Origin: Amoebidium appalachense
Lineage: Eukaryota; Ichthyosporea
DNA length: 64,000 nucleotides
NCBI GenBank assembly: GCA_963693365.1
Contig: CAVNZM010000009.1
Location: 992,001-1,056,000 of the forward strand
Direction of reading: 5' to 3'
Part shown: positions 17,425 through 38,821 of the stretch, piece after piece
Numbering within the stretch: the stretch's first letter is position 1
Layout of the letters: every line of letters begins with the position of its first letter
Program-made: the position numbers and the translations under genes
The notes under the pieces: generated by a model
Database searches by the model: none
What the model saw: the letters and a program-made list of their open reading frames with translations, nothing else
Told to the model about the DNA's origin: nothing

Positions 17425-18612
17425 ATGTCTAACCTTAGCTCTCGAGACTACGACTTGGGGGTTGATGGTGCTGCAATCGAGGCGGCCCTTGCCATTCCTA
17501 GGAATGTCAAAAACCTCGTGCGCGTTGCTGGGTTCGGATGTGTTGTCCGTGATCTGATGACTAGTTTTGCAGACCATACCCACGACGAGGGGCTCAAGGA
17601 AATCCTTTCTGCTATCAAGTGTATGTTACCTGAAGGGATACCGCAATACCCGAGGGGTTTCACTTCAGAAGACGAAGAGAGTCTGAGGACCGCCATCGTT
17701 TCTTACTGCAAGAGTAGCAACCGCAACGCCACGATTGCTCGGAATGCCGAGTCGCGTGCACGTGCCGGTGATCTCGCCCAGTCTATGGGTGCCGCCCCCA
17801 TCGCCCCGCCTCAAGATGTCGCCCCCATCGCCCCGCCTCAAGATGTCGACACCGAGATGGCTGAGCAAGACCCAGATGATACTAAGATGGGTGATCACAA
17901 TTCGGAAAGGAGCTCCAGTAGTAGGTCTGATGCCGAATCGTCGTCGTCTTCGTCTTCATCTGATGACGATGACAACGATGACAGCGATGACAACGATGAC
18001 AACAAGGGGGCTATCTGTCTCGGAGAGTTCTACAGTCTTATGCATAAGAATGGTGAGAGCCAGGACAACGTGGGTATCGATGTGCCAGCCTCGCGGTTTG
18101 CTATGTTCGATAAACTGGGCAACCCAATCTTTGTCGAGTCACGCCATCGAATCGCCGAACCCCAAACCGCTCCGATCGAGGTTTCCTCTGACGATGACAC
18201 CACTCAAGATCGTCCGCCTGTCGCTCAGCCCGTCGTCTCTAATGGGATCAGTAAGACCACTGGCCGCAAGTTGGCGATTCCATCGGTGGGCAAGACCCCC
18301 CCCGGGACTGCCGAGGCACTTCGGAAGATCGCGAATGCCGGTGTTCAAAAGCACTCCAAGCCCAAGAATTCTAAGCCCAAGAAGTCTAAGAAGTGTAAGT
18401 CGGCTCCGGCGCCCCAATCGCCCGCACCCAACAACATTGCCGACTGTAATAACCCAGAGAGTAGAAAACGTGCATTTTCTGAATATATGGATACTTGCAA
18501 GAATCTTTGTAAACTGGTAAAGAAGAATATATTGACAGAGGAGCAGGCTAAACAGGCTAAAATTGCGGCCTGGCAGAAGAGAATCGAAGACGAGTCAAAG
18601 CCCGATGAATAG
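17425..18612 (+). CDS. acidic/basic low-complexity protein, 395 aa, probably nuclear
   Basis: The start is the ATG at 17425 (MSNLSSRDYDLGVDGAAIEA). Residues 1-115 look folded and mostly helical. Then come a duplicated PIAPPQDVA motif, an S-run and a D/N-run (SSSSSDDDDNDDSDDNDDN, about residues 175-192). The middle (GEFYSLMHKNGESQDNVGI) may be a short domain. The C-terminal part has a K/S/P-rich basic stretch (KNSKPKKSKKCK) and ends in a helix. Alternating acidic and basic low-complexity tracts suggest a chromatin- or nucleic-acid-associated protein. No family is recognised. An AATAAA occurs about 200 bases after the stop, near 18813. Confidence 0.7.
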   Translation: MSNLSSRDYDLGVDGAAIEAALAIPRNVKNLVRVAGFGCVVRDLMTSFADHTHDEGLKEILSAIKCMLPEGIPQYPRGFTSEDEESLRTAIVSYCKSSNRNATIARNAESRARAGDLAQSMGAAPIAPPQDVAPIAPPQDVDTEMAEQDPDDTKMGDHNSERSSSSRSDAESSSSSSSSDDDDNDDSDDNDDNKGAICLGEFYSLMHKNGESQDNVGIDVPASRFAMFDKLGNPIFVESRHRIAEPQTAPIEVSSDDDTTQDRPPVAQPVVSNGISKTTGRKLAIPSVGKTPPGTAEALRKIANAGVQKHSKPKNSKPKKSKKCKSAPAPQSPAPNNIADCNNPESRKRAFSEYMDTCKNLCKLVKKNILTEEQAKQAKIAAWQKRIEDESKPDE

Positions 18613-18821
18613 GTTTTGTGTTGCTTTACGATGTTATTACGATGTAAATCCTGTCATTAGTGTCGATGTGTGTTCTTAGTCTTAACAGAAGATTCGGATT
18701 CTATTAGTATGCATATGTGTTTCTGTGTTTGTTTCTTATATCGACTTGGCTTGTTAATATATGTAAAAAGTTTCATTGTGTTGTTACTCGATATGTTTGG
18801 CGAATATTATTAAAATAAACA

Positions 18822-19227
18822 CCCCCCCCCCCCCCCCGCGTGCCCCCCCCCCCCCCTGCCCCGCGTGCCCCCCCCCCCCCCCTGCCCCCCTGCCCCCCCC
18901 TGCCTCACGTGCCTCACCTGCCTCACGTGCCTCGCCTGCCTCGCCTGCCCCCCCTGCCTCGCCTGCCCCCCCTGCCTCACGTGCCTCACGTGCCCCCCTG
19001 CCTCACGTGCCTCGCCTGCCCCCCCCCCCCCCCCCCCCCTGCCTCACGTGCCTCACGTGCCCCCCCCCCCCTGCCCGGGTCAAGACTTAGCTTTTTTCTC
19101 TCTCTCTCTTTTCTCTCTCTCTCTCTCTCTCTCTCTCGTAGACTTAGCTTTTTTCTCTCTCTCTCTCTCTCTCTCGTAGACTTAGCTTTTTTCTCTCTCT
19201 CTCTCTCTCTCTCGTGTAGACTTAGCT

Positions 19228-19262
<35 letters not shown>
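18822..19262. repeat. C-rich, E-box decamer and CT tract
   Basis: Poly-C runs (18822-18898) lead into a 9-10-base repeat of CCTCACGTG/CCTCGCCTG (18898-19075) containing several CACGTG E-boxes. Then come four units of GACTTAGCTTTTTT followed by CT runs, starting at 19084, 19141, 19179 and 19219. No gene is seen from 18613 to 20429. The reading frames over this region are repeat artefacts. Confidence 0.85.
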
Positions 19263-19264
<2 letters not shown>

Positions 19265-19424
19265 CCATTTTCCCACTTAGAAGTGGGTAATGCTGTATCG
19301 TTTGTTTTGTCTTTTTTTGAAGTGGGAAAAGTGGGAAGTGGGAAATAGATTGATCGCGATCGGATCGGAGATGGTTTGGTGTGGTGTGATCTCAAAGTTA
19401 CCAGGCCACGTGACTAGTCCAATA

Positions 19425-19693
19425 TTGGATTGGGCGATGGACTTGGTAAGGTTCGAATCGAATCGCGAAGGGCCGCCAGGCCCGGAGCACGGAGCACGGC
19501 GCCCGGCCCGCGCGGGGTCTGGGGGGACGGGGTCTGGGGGGGACGGGGCGGAGTGGATCATCCACTCCGCCCCGTCCCCCCCAGACCCCGTCCCCCCAGA
19601 CCCCGCGCGGGCCGGGCGCCGTGCTCCGTGCTCCGGGCCTGGCGGCCCTTCGCGATTCGATTCGAACCTTACCAAGTCCATCGCCCAATCCAA
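19425..19693. repeat. perfect 269-bp palindrome (134-bp arms)
   Basis: The two arms are exact reverse complements around a single central C at 19559 (GAGTGGAT-C-ATCCACTC). The centre is flanked by GC-rich runs (CGGGGTCTGGGG), the outer arms are moderate in composition (TTGGATTGGGCGATGG) and a GGTTCGAATCG lies inside. Outside the arms the similarity stops at once. Extruded, it forms a hairpin with virtually no loop. It sits at the border between the intronless virus-like genes and the spliced cellular genes. Confidence 0.9.
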
Positions 19694-20429
19694 ATATCAT
19701 ACAACATGTGCACGCCTGCATCAGTTTGAATAGAACACTTGGAACCTGATGTCGTGACCGGCGTCAAATGGCTATGTGGTGGCCAAAATCGATTGGCTAT
19801 GATGAACCTGGTATGCAGATATCCATTATCATACCCAGCTAAACTTTTGGTACTTCAAGAAATGTATCCCTAGAGTTATAAACTTCCTATAAATATTCGC
19901 TGTTTTGAATTTTTGAAACCTTTTTTGGTTGTGCGAACCGATTTGCACCGGTTTTGTATGCACTGACAGCACTTATGTGGTAACGTGTATACCTTATGGC
20001 TCAGTCAAGTGTAATCTGATTGTCTAAATATCACGCATAGGTTTTGGCATTTAAAATGATACGGTGGCGGCGACCGGGTAAACAAACCCCAAGGAACGCA
20101 GGAAAGGCTCCGTTTTCATTTTAAAAACAGCCACTTGAGTCTCGATTTACCAAATAATACATAGAGTTTTGTGTACCAGATACAAAATGTGTGGCTGTGA
20201 TTAATAAGAAGATTTTGTGCCATTTAAAATACATTCTGACCCCCGCACATCGTTGTTTCGCCGTCACAACTTATCAGCCAATCATTGCACTCCATGTGGT
20301 TTTCCCCGTGAGCCAGCAAGTATATAACCAGAAGCAGGGTTTCCACATTACATCAAAACACAGCCTCGCTCTGTTGTTGTTCACACACAATATATACTTC
20401 GCCAGTAATTCTATAACACACATATCACA
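19694..20429 (+). promoter_or_regulatory. upstream region of the ATP-grasp gene (TATA and CCAAT)
   Basis: No gene. GTATATAACC near 20320 is a good TATA box, and an inverted-repeat-free AGCCAATCATT lies 40 bases upstream near 20276. Initiation near 20350 gives an 80-base leader to the ATG at 20430. The rest is AT-rich and ordinary. Confidence 0.55.
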
Positions 20430-22553
20430 ATGGCGTCGCCTAAGTGGAACTACAACAACATCAACCTTTCGGCCCTTACGGACCGCTCCGAAGCTACACA
20501 GAAACTTCGGTTGGAAGCCGTAAAGGGCATGCCTGTTCTTTTCCTCGCCAGTGTGTACATGGCGGAAACATACTGGATTGGAACTATACAGCACCTAGTC
20601 AAATCCCTGGTCACAGAGGTGGGCGTGGACCTTGTAATGTGTTTCAACAAGGCACCCGCAGACTATAAACTGGAGGGGGAAATGCGCGAGAAAGGGTTAA
20701 TTCGCAGGGCGATATACGCCGATTTGAGCGACACGGAACACACAGCAGACAACATTCTCGTTGCGTTGAAAGAGAGTGGTATCAGTGTGGGTGCCGTGTT
20801 CTCTTCCTACGAGGAAATGCAGTGCATTGTGGGCGAGATTGCTGGCCGTCTGGATCTCCCCGGCAACAAGGCGGAGTCTTATCTTGCTGCTCGCAACAAG
20901 TACCTCTCACGGGAGATGTGTGAGAAGCACGACCTGGCCTTCCCAAAGTATGCTAAGGTGGGTACACGAGGGTATCATATTATGTCTGTATGTACGGGTG
21001 TTTCATATATCACGTGTAGTAATCCGAGTAATGGCGACACTAATACCGATTTATCATTTATGGCAATGCATACGATATAGGTTTCGTATGTGGTTTACTT
21101 TCCCTTAGAGTTTTCCGGTTTTTTTTGTTTTTTTTTAAACGAGTAGCTGCTTTTCTTCGCTTCTTTTTTCTTGTTACATGTGGCCCCGATATCCCTTTCT
21201 CAGACTGGCTTTCCTCCAAACCCACGAATCCTTCTTTGTTGGTGAGTTTTGCTTGCTGTGTTTGAAAAAAAGTGGGGTTGCTTTCAAATTTGATGTAACC
21301 CCCTATTTCGTATCCATATCTACTATTATTGTTGTCTGCCTGGCACCCTGCTAACCACTTAACCCCGCAGGTAGAAACCCGAGAGCAGCTCGAGTCAGTC
21401 ATCGAGGACTGGGGCCTCCCCCTTGTCCTCAAACCCTCGTCCGGTGCAGGGTCCGAAGGTGTCGTTAAGTGTGAAACCTTTAAAGGAGCACTCGAAATCT
21501 ACGATCACCTCTTGCATGAACTCACCACAAACGACGAACTCAATTGGTCGCCCTCCTGCCCCCCGTTTGTTCTTGCCGAGCAGTATATGGATGGGGCAGA
21601 ATTCGATTGCGATCTACTTTTCTGGAACGGTGAATGTGTGTTTGAGGCGTTGACTGATAACTGGCCAACCAAAGAGCCGTACTTTCTCGAAGACGGTTAC
21701 AACCACCCGTCGAAATTTGACGCTGAAAAACAACGTGAAATAATCGATTACTGCAAATCGTGCGTTTTGGCGCTGGGTTTCACCCAGGGGTGTTTCCACG
21801 TTGAGGCAAAGTACACCGACAAGACGTGTCTGCGGATGATGCCTGATGGTTCAAAGGCCGGCCAGCCCCTTCTCATTGAGGTCAACCCCCGTGTGGGTGG
21901 AGGTCAGCTGAGCCAGTGGTATCAGGTGTGTTTTCAGACTTCCCCCGTCCCCGCCACCCCCCCCCCCCCCCCCCCCCCCGCGCACCCCCTCCCCCCCCCC
22001 CCCCCCCCCCACCCACCCACCCACCACCACCACCACCACCAAAATGTCCCATGGCTGTCCTCCACCTCCCCTTCCCCCGGCCCTACATCTCTCACCTTCT
22101 AGCTCCCGTCCCTTAAATTACACTGGTTTCTTTTGTTTTGTTTTTTCCGCATCCCCACCTCCCCCAATATCAACTCTCACCCACAAACACACTCCCCCCC
22201 CCCCCCATTCCCCCCCCCCCCCCCCCCCCCCCCCCCACCAAACAAAAAAAAAAAACCCCTCCCCCACATTCCCCCTGCCAGTTCCAAAAAAAAAAAAAAA
22301 GAAGCTATCTCTCCCTCCCTCCACCTATGCCTTCCCCACCCCCCCACCCCCCGCCCCCCGGCCCCCCTCCCCCCCCTCCCCCCCCCTCCCCCCCCCCCCC
22401 CTCCTCCTCCTCCTCCTCCCCCCAATGTCCAACGACTGTCCCCCATCTCCTCTTCCCCCTAAGCCCCCTCCTTAGTAGCTACCTCTCTCACCTCCTCCCG
22501 CCCCTTAAGTTACACAGGCTTCTTTTATTGTTTTCTTTGCACACACACCCCCC

Positions 22554-22584
<31 letters not shown>

Positions 22585-23063
22585 ACACACACGCACGCAC
22601 GCACACACTCTCATCCTAATTAGGCAACTAACCACCCCCACCCCCACCACAGCAAGTCTACGGTGTCAGCCTAGACCTCAACTTCTTCCTTTCGGCCTGC
22701 GGTGTCCCCATAAACCCCCCCTGCAGTGAAACCCCCCAATGTGCCCTTGCCGACTATTTCATTATTCCAAACAAGAGCGGAAAACTTGCAAACACCGAAT
22801 TTCTAGACTACCTCCTCACCCACCCCAACGTCACACGTGTGCAGGTGACGAAGAAAGTGGGTGACTTTATGCGGGGATATGACAATGGAATGCCTGAGTG
22901 GATTGGCAGCTTTACGGTTAAGGCGGATGATCTGGAGTCCTGCATGAAGATCCAGGCTGAACTCATCCAATCACTGCCCGAGGTTCCTATTATGGTAGAA
23001 AAGGTGCCTGTTTTATTGGATGCTGGTCATGTGAGCACCACGCAGGCAACTATGGCGGCTTGA
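20430..23063 (+). CDS. ATP-grasp ligase related to carnosine synthase, 3 exons, 497 aa
   Basis: Exons are 20430-20957, 21371-21925 and 22653-23063, all joined in phase 0, with GTGGGT and GTGTGT donors and CGCAG and CACAG acceptors. Exon 1 encodes a pre-ATP-grasp region. Exon 2 encodes the ATP-grasp core: VLKPSSGAGSEGV (residues 195-207, glycine-rich nucleotide loop), AEQYMDGAEFDCDL and the metal-binding EVNPRVGGG (346-354). Exon 3 is the C-terminal subdomain (YGVSLDLNFFLSACGVPI). The pattern closely resembles the C-terminal half of animal carnosine synthase, which joins beta-alanine or GABA to histidine using ATP. The substrate here is inferred only as an amino-acid ligase. Carnosine synthases are nearly twice as long, so this is a short form. 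Intron 2 contains poly-C, CAC and CA tracts. Confidence 0.85.
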
Positions 23064-23981
23064 TAACAGATTGGGAGGTGCTTGGTCCGAACACTTTTGA
23101 CTGTCTTGTTGGGCGAATCAGTGCCGTTGTTCACGGTTTTTCTGAGAAATACTTTTCTTTTTGCAGAGCATTAAACTACGGTCATTCTATTGTGGAAAAG
23201 AAGTCGGATTAATTTAACTTAAAACTAATATATTAGCAGTTTGCTTTTGGCGGAAAGCTAAAACGGATTGTTAATTCGGAATCACATGCCAAATATCTTT
23301 AATGATAGCTACACGGCCTAATGATAATTTATAAATGTATGCAACACACATTGACGTCGACTGTGTGGGTAATTAGTGCAGCAGACAATAAATCTAACCC
23401 TGACGTGTAGTAGAACCCTATACGATGCTTGGGGATGTGTCCATCCCCCCCCCCCCCCCCCCCACCCACCCACCCACCCTATACACCCACTTCCCGGAGG
23501 CTCTTTCTCAAACACAAGCATGCGCACGCGCACCACCACCTCCCACTCCCAGGCCCTAATCTCCTTTCCCCCTTATATTATTGTGCCCAGATAACTGGAA
23601 ATAACCGTGTCTTTTCTTGCTTTTTAATCGTTTCAAACTTAAACCTTTTCAGTTTTTTCTGGTTGCTGATGTGTGGTTGTTTGTTTTTGCGATCAGTTGC
23701 AATTGCAGCGTCATTGAACGTTCCATGGCCATAGTGCTTTCCGGCACCTGAAAATGTACAGCAAATCCGGATCCACTTTCAATTTTTGTATTAAGGAGAT
23801 TATAAATAGTGTATGGCGGCTTGCACGCTGGAATTGCAGGTCCCTGTGGATCCGGAAGTCGGCCCGGATACTATCACTATATGGGAAAATCAAACGATTT
23901 GATCATTGAAATACCGCAAAATGTGAAAATAGATCTCAACAAACCAGCTACAAACCGGTATACATAGTTTCTGCTATGCAT

Positions 23982-24015
<34 letters not shown>

Positions 24016-24796
24016 ACCCACCCAACACACACACACATACACACACACCAACCCCCCCCCCCCCCCCCCCCCAAACACACACACACACACACACACATAC
24101 ACACACACACACACATACACACACACCCCCCCCCCCCCCCCACACACACACACGCGTACACACACACCAACCCACCCCCCCTCCCCCCAAACCCTACCAA
24201 ACACGCTCACACACATGTACAAACACACACAGGGGCACACACGTGCACACATAAAACACACACTGGCACCTGTCTAGCAACTCACCACCCAACCCACACA
24301 ACATCTTTGGTGAAATACATAAATACAAATGCAGAGCATCAGCTGATGAATATGAGGGCCAAAGGGTAAGCTACCCAACTTTCTTGTTCCTGCACTTTAT
24401 TGTTCCTTTTCCAATATTTTATTATCCCAGCAGCTCACACTGTCAGCCACGAGAATAACACCACAACTGCTATATTTCTCTCTCTATATATATCTATATA
24501 TAAATGTATATATTTATCATTCGCGCTGATATACCCACGAAGTTTACGTGTTATGTTCCATTCACAAATAGCTCGATACGGTGACAATCAGAGCACACCT
24601 CAAAGGATATGTAAACATTATGCGTTTCCTATGGACAGATACGAGATTGGTGACCTTCATAGAATATCCAACGGTAATACGACACATAAAGGGCTCTGCT
24701 GTATGTGTGTGCGAGTGAGGGTGTGTGTGTGTGTGTGTGCATGCACGTGTGTGCAAGTGTGTGTGTATGCACGCGCATGTGTGTGTGTGTGTGTGA

Positions 24797-24860
<64 letters not shown>

Positions 24861-25121
24861 TGTGTGCTACAGGAGGGCACATACTCGTATGCCCTTATGC
24901 CCCTACCCGCACATGCGTTTCACATGGGGGGGTGGGGGGGAAACGGAACAGAATACAAAAGAAGGGGATTACTCATGTATCCAACCTCCCCACCCCCCAC
25001 CCCCCTTCCCTCCCTCCTCCGTTTCCTTCCCGACCACTGCTTCTCATCTACTTCTGCCCAGTCATACAGAAGCCCCTATCTCTACATCACATTGCCTTTT
25101 AGGGCTATACATCCAGTACTC
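23064..25121. other. convergent intergenic region, simple repeats, no gene
   Basis: It lies between the convergent ends of the ATP-grasp and SLC35F5-like genes. 23064-23420 is ordinary AT-rich 3' sequence. Poly-C and CAC runs lie at 23445-23480. Poly-C and CA runs lie at 23981-24260. A GT run occupies 24718-24860. No exon could be supported. Confidence 0.6.
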
Positions 25122-34843
<9,722 letters not shown>

Positions 34844-34902
34844 TTTGCCTACAAAAAAAAACACGTGTGTGTGTCAGTCACTCTGAGGATGGTGGCGTCA
34901 TG

Positions 34903-34938
34903 TTTATATAATGCCATGTGCAATTTGTTTAAACCAAT
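34903..34938 (-). promoter_or_regulatory. TATA and CCAAT elements of the SLC35F5-like gene
   Basis: On the minus strand TATATAAACATG (34910-34899) lies about 60 bases before the ATG at 34843. An inverted CCAAT (GATTGG) is 25 bases further upstream, at 34934-34938. Confidence 0.6.
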
Positions 34939-35553
34939 CAAATGCCTAGGATCTTCTCAATGCTTTTTCGGCGCTGTAGCTACCTGACTCTTACCAAATG
35001 AAAATTTGTAAAATGTAGAGCGTGTCAATGAAAATCAACGAAATACTACTTTATATGGTTACATTATTAGATCATTCCTACAAGCACTGCAACTGCAGGC
35101 CGCAGGCACGAGCATCTAACCCAGGGACACAAAACCATATCATTGGATAGTGTGCTCCGATCCAATGGTAGCGAGCGCAGCGAGTTAAAAAAGGTTAATT
35201 TTAAATAAAAAAAATTTCCCACGGTCGCGATCGCCGATTTTTGGCTTGGTATGCAATGTTGCGTTCCTTTCAATTTTGCCGCGGGCGCCCGAGTACTGTA
35301 CTTGGCGCGAGACACGTGAAAATGGCCACGTCCTCCTCCTCCCCCTCCCTCCCCCTCCCCCCCCCCCCCCCCTTCTCCCCCGGCCCCTCGCCCCCCCTCC
35401 CCCCCGGCCCGCAGCGGGTCTATGTTACTATGTGAACTGCACGTATAAGACGCACATGAGACGTGAATGATGTTACACATGATGCTGCGCATGCATCATG
35501 ACATCAGCACATGTGACATCTGACATCTGCGCATCTCAGATCTGCACACATGC

Positions 35554-35620
<67 letters not shown>

Positions 35621-35665
35621 GAACACGTCGCACACACGTACACACGCACACACACACACACCCAC

Positions 35666-35710
<45 letters not shown>

Positions 35711-35925
35711 ACCACGGCACACACACACACACACACGGACACACACACACAACACACACTGCGACACACACCGGCACACATGTACACACACAGACTGCCG
35801 GCCACACTGTGACTGGCACCGTCACACACACACACGCACACAAACACGTACTTCATAAGCATACGTGCAAGCACGCACGCACACGCACCACTCACGCACA
35901 TGCACACCATTCACACACTGACACG

Positions 35926-36031
<106 letters not shown>

Positions 36032-36736
36032 CGGCACACATTAATCCACACACGTCACGTGCACACACACACACCGTGACCAGTCACACATATACACACA
36101 CACACACTGCACACGGCGTAACAAATATACCGTCCAGTGGCACATACAGGCATAGGCACTCACATACATGTCAGTGAACACACGCAAATCAAAAACACAC
36201 ATCAGTGCACGTGGCCGTACAATATGGCACATACGTGATGTCCGCGGGGTTGTTGAATTTGAAATAGGCCTCAGGCGGGACTAAGTCTAGTCAACAATCT
36301 TGAGCTTTCAACTGTTTGAACCCCGAAACCCCCCCCCCCCCCCCCCCTCCCCCCTCCCCCCTCCCTCCCCCCTCTCCCCCCTCCCCCCCCGGCCGCCTCC
36401 CCGGGACCCCATTTGAACCTCGAACCCCCCACCCCTCTTTCCTCATGTAGATACTTACGTAGTAGGCCAAATTTTGAACCTGCAACCCCACTCCCACCCC
36501 CTCTTCCCCCCCCCACCCTCACCCCCCCCCCCCCCCCCCCCCCCCCACCCCCCCCCCCGCCTCCCCCCCCCCCCCCCCCCCCCCCCCCCCCTTCCAGGGA
36601 CCTTCTTCGAAACTCCAACCCCCCGCCAAAAAAAACCCCTGATTATAGCTACCACCCTCCCCCTTTCAATTTCAAAACTCCCCAAGAGTATGAGAGCACA
36701 CACATCCGGGCATCTTGTAACACCGTACCATCCCCT

Positions 36737-36771
<35 letters not shown>

Positions 36772-37066
36772 CACACACACACACACACACACGTACACAA
36801 GGGAGTATTGAAATTGAATCAGAGGGGGATAGTCAGGAACTTGGTCTAATTTTCAATCTTCCATCCCCCCTCACCTCTCCGTTCCTTCTTGTCTCCCCCT
36901 CCCCACCCCTCCCTCCCCCCTCCCTGCCCCCAAACCCCCCCCCCTTCCCCCCGAGGCCCAAACTCAATCATCCACCCCTCCCCCCTTCCCTCCTAGATTC
37001 TGACTACCCCCCCCCCCCCCCTGGTTTCAAATTCAATACCACCCCCCACCCCCCCCCCCCACCCCC

Positions 37067-37120
<54 letters not shown>

Positions 37121-37409
37121 GAAAGGGTACGTTTCCTGCGGGTTTCCCGGTAAATTAGTTTCGGTAATCACTGATGATTATTGAAGTTATTGGTGTACGG
37201 AAACTTTTGAACTTTTACAATTTTGGTCACCTATTGGTAGTGGTTCAATGATTTACAAATAGGTAGGTATCCCTCCCCACTGAGTAGCTCAGTATTAAAG
37301 ATAACAGGATGAGTAATACAACTGGGGAAAGAATCCGAAAGTCTTTCTATGCCATTTCCATATTGATAACTTACCAACTATCTTCTACCCCCCCCCCCCC
37401 CTCCCCCCC

Positions 37410-37451
<42 letters not shown>

Positions 37452-37529
37452 AAAAAAACACACACACACACACGGCCTCCCAGGCCCCACCTCGCCCTGC
37501 CTTCCCCCTTCCCCGTCTCCTCCCTCCCC

Positions 37530-37565
<36 letters not shown>

Positions 37566-38021
37566 CACACACACACACACGTACACACACACAACCTCAC
37601 ACACCCCGTGACCAGCCAGCCCCATCAGACACTCTTTTTCTACAGTCACGTCTGTGTGTGTGCCGCCTTACGTGAGAATTCAATCGTATATGGACAGGTA
37701 TCTGAGTGCCCGGCCCACATGTGTGTGCACGTGCGTCGTCTGCGTCTGTAGCGTTCCGTGTCACTAGTACTCAAATTTGTGACTACCCCCCCCCGCCCTG
37801 CGGCCGCTGGAGACCCCCCTCCCCCCCCCCCCCCCCCCCCCCCCACCCCTCTCCAACTACTACGGGTCCCGCTTCCGCCTTAGTGTCCGTCTCCCAAGAC
37901 TCCCCCCTTCTCCCGAGTCCTTGAGCCCCTTCCCCCTCCCCCTCCCCCTTTTCCACGCCGACCAGTAGAGGGAGGTCAGCTTATGAAGTACAGCAGTGCC
38001 ACACCCACGGGTTATTCCTTA

Positions 38022-38052
<31 letters not shown>

Positions 38053-38343
38053 CCGCCCCTTCCAAGGGGGGAAAGAATGTGTCAACATTAACTCGTGAAC
38101 AGTGATGCTAGAAACTAAAAAGGCATAAACAACCTACCCGCTAACTCCGATAATGTTCAGACACAAAGAATTCAAAATGATGCACTGTCAATCTAACTAG
38201 CGTGCGCATGCACACATGATGCTGTTGTGGTTGGTGTAGGGGCTGGCCCAGTTGCACGTGAAAGCCTAGTTTGACATGTAGTTAATGCACTACCTCCACA
38301 CGTGCATGCTTATGTGCTCAAGCCGGAGTAATTGCACACGTAC

Positions 38344-38379
<36 letters not shown>

Positions 38380-38636
38380 CCCCCCTTTTGTGACCCACGA
38401 CACAAACCCAGGCTCGAAGCCCCCCTCCCCCCACTCCCCCCCCTCGGACTCCCCCCCTTTCCCCCCCCCACCCCATGTATGCTTGTGCAGTTTGTGTGTG
38501 TGCTTGTGTGTGTGCTTGTGTGTGTGTGTGTGTGCGCGCGCGCGCGTGTGTGTGTGTGCGTGTGTGTGTGTGTGTGTGTGTGCGTGTGTGCGTGTGTGTG
38601 CATGTGTGTGTGTGTGTACAGGTGTGTGTGTGCCAC

Positions 38637-38683
<47 letters not shown>

Positions 38684-38734
38684 ATGTGTGTGTGTGTGTA
38701 CATGTGTGTGTGTGCCACGGTGTGTGTGTGCCAC

Positions 38735-38821
<87 letters not shown>

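Noticed and set aside
19290-19733. Mirror open frames over the palindrome
   Set aside because: A palindrome yields the same frame on both strands. No promoter or codon signal supports a protein.
36235-36286. Possible 52-base minus-strand exon reading LVPPEAYFKFNNPADIT
   Set aside because: It has a CTAG acceptor and GTATGT donor and a protein-like peptide, but no neighbouring exon could be joined and the surrounding introns would be G-rich on that strand.
37646-37697. Possible 52-base plus-strand exon after CTTTTTCTACAG
   Set aside because: Both splice sites look good, but the peptide (SVCVPPYVRIQSYMD) matches nothing and no partner exons were found.
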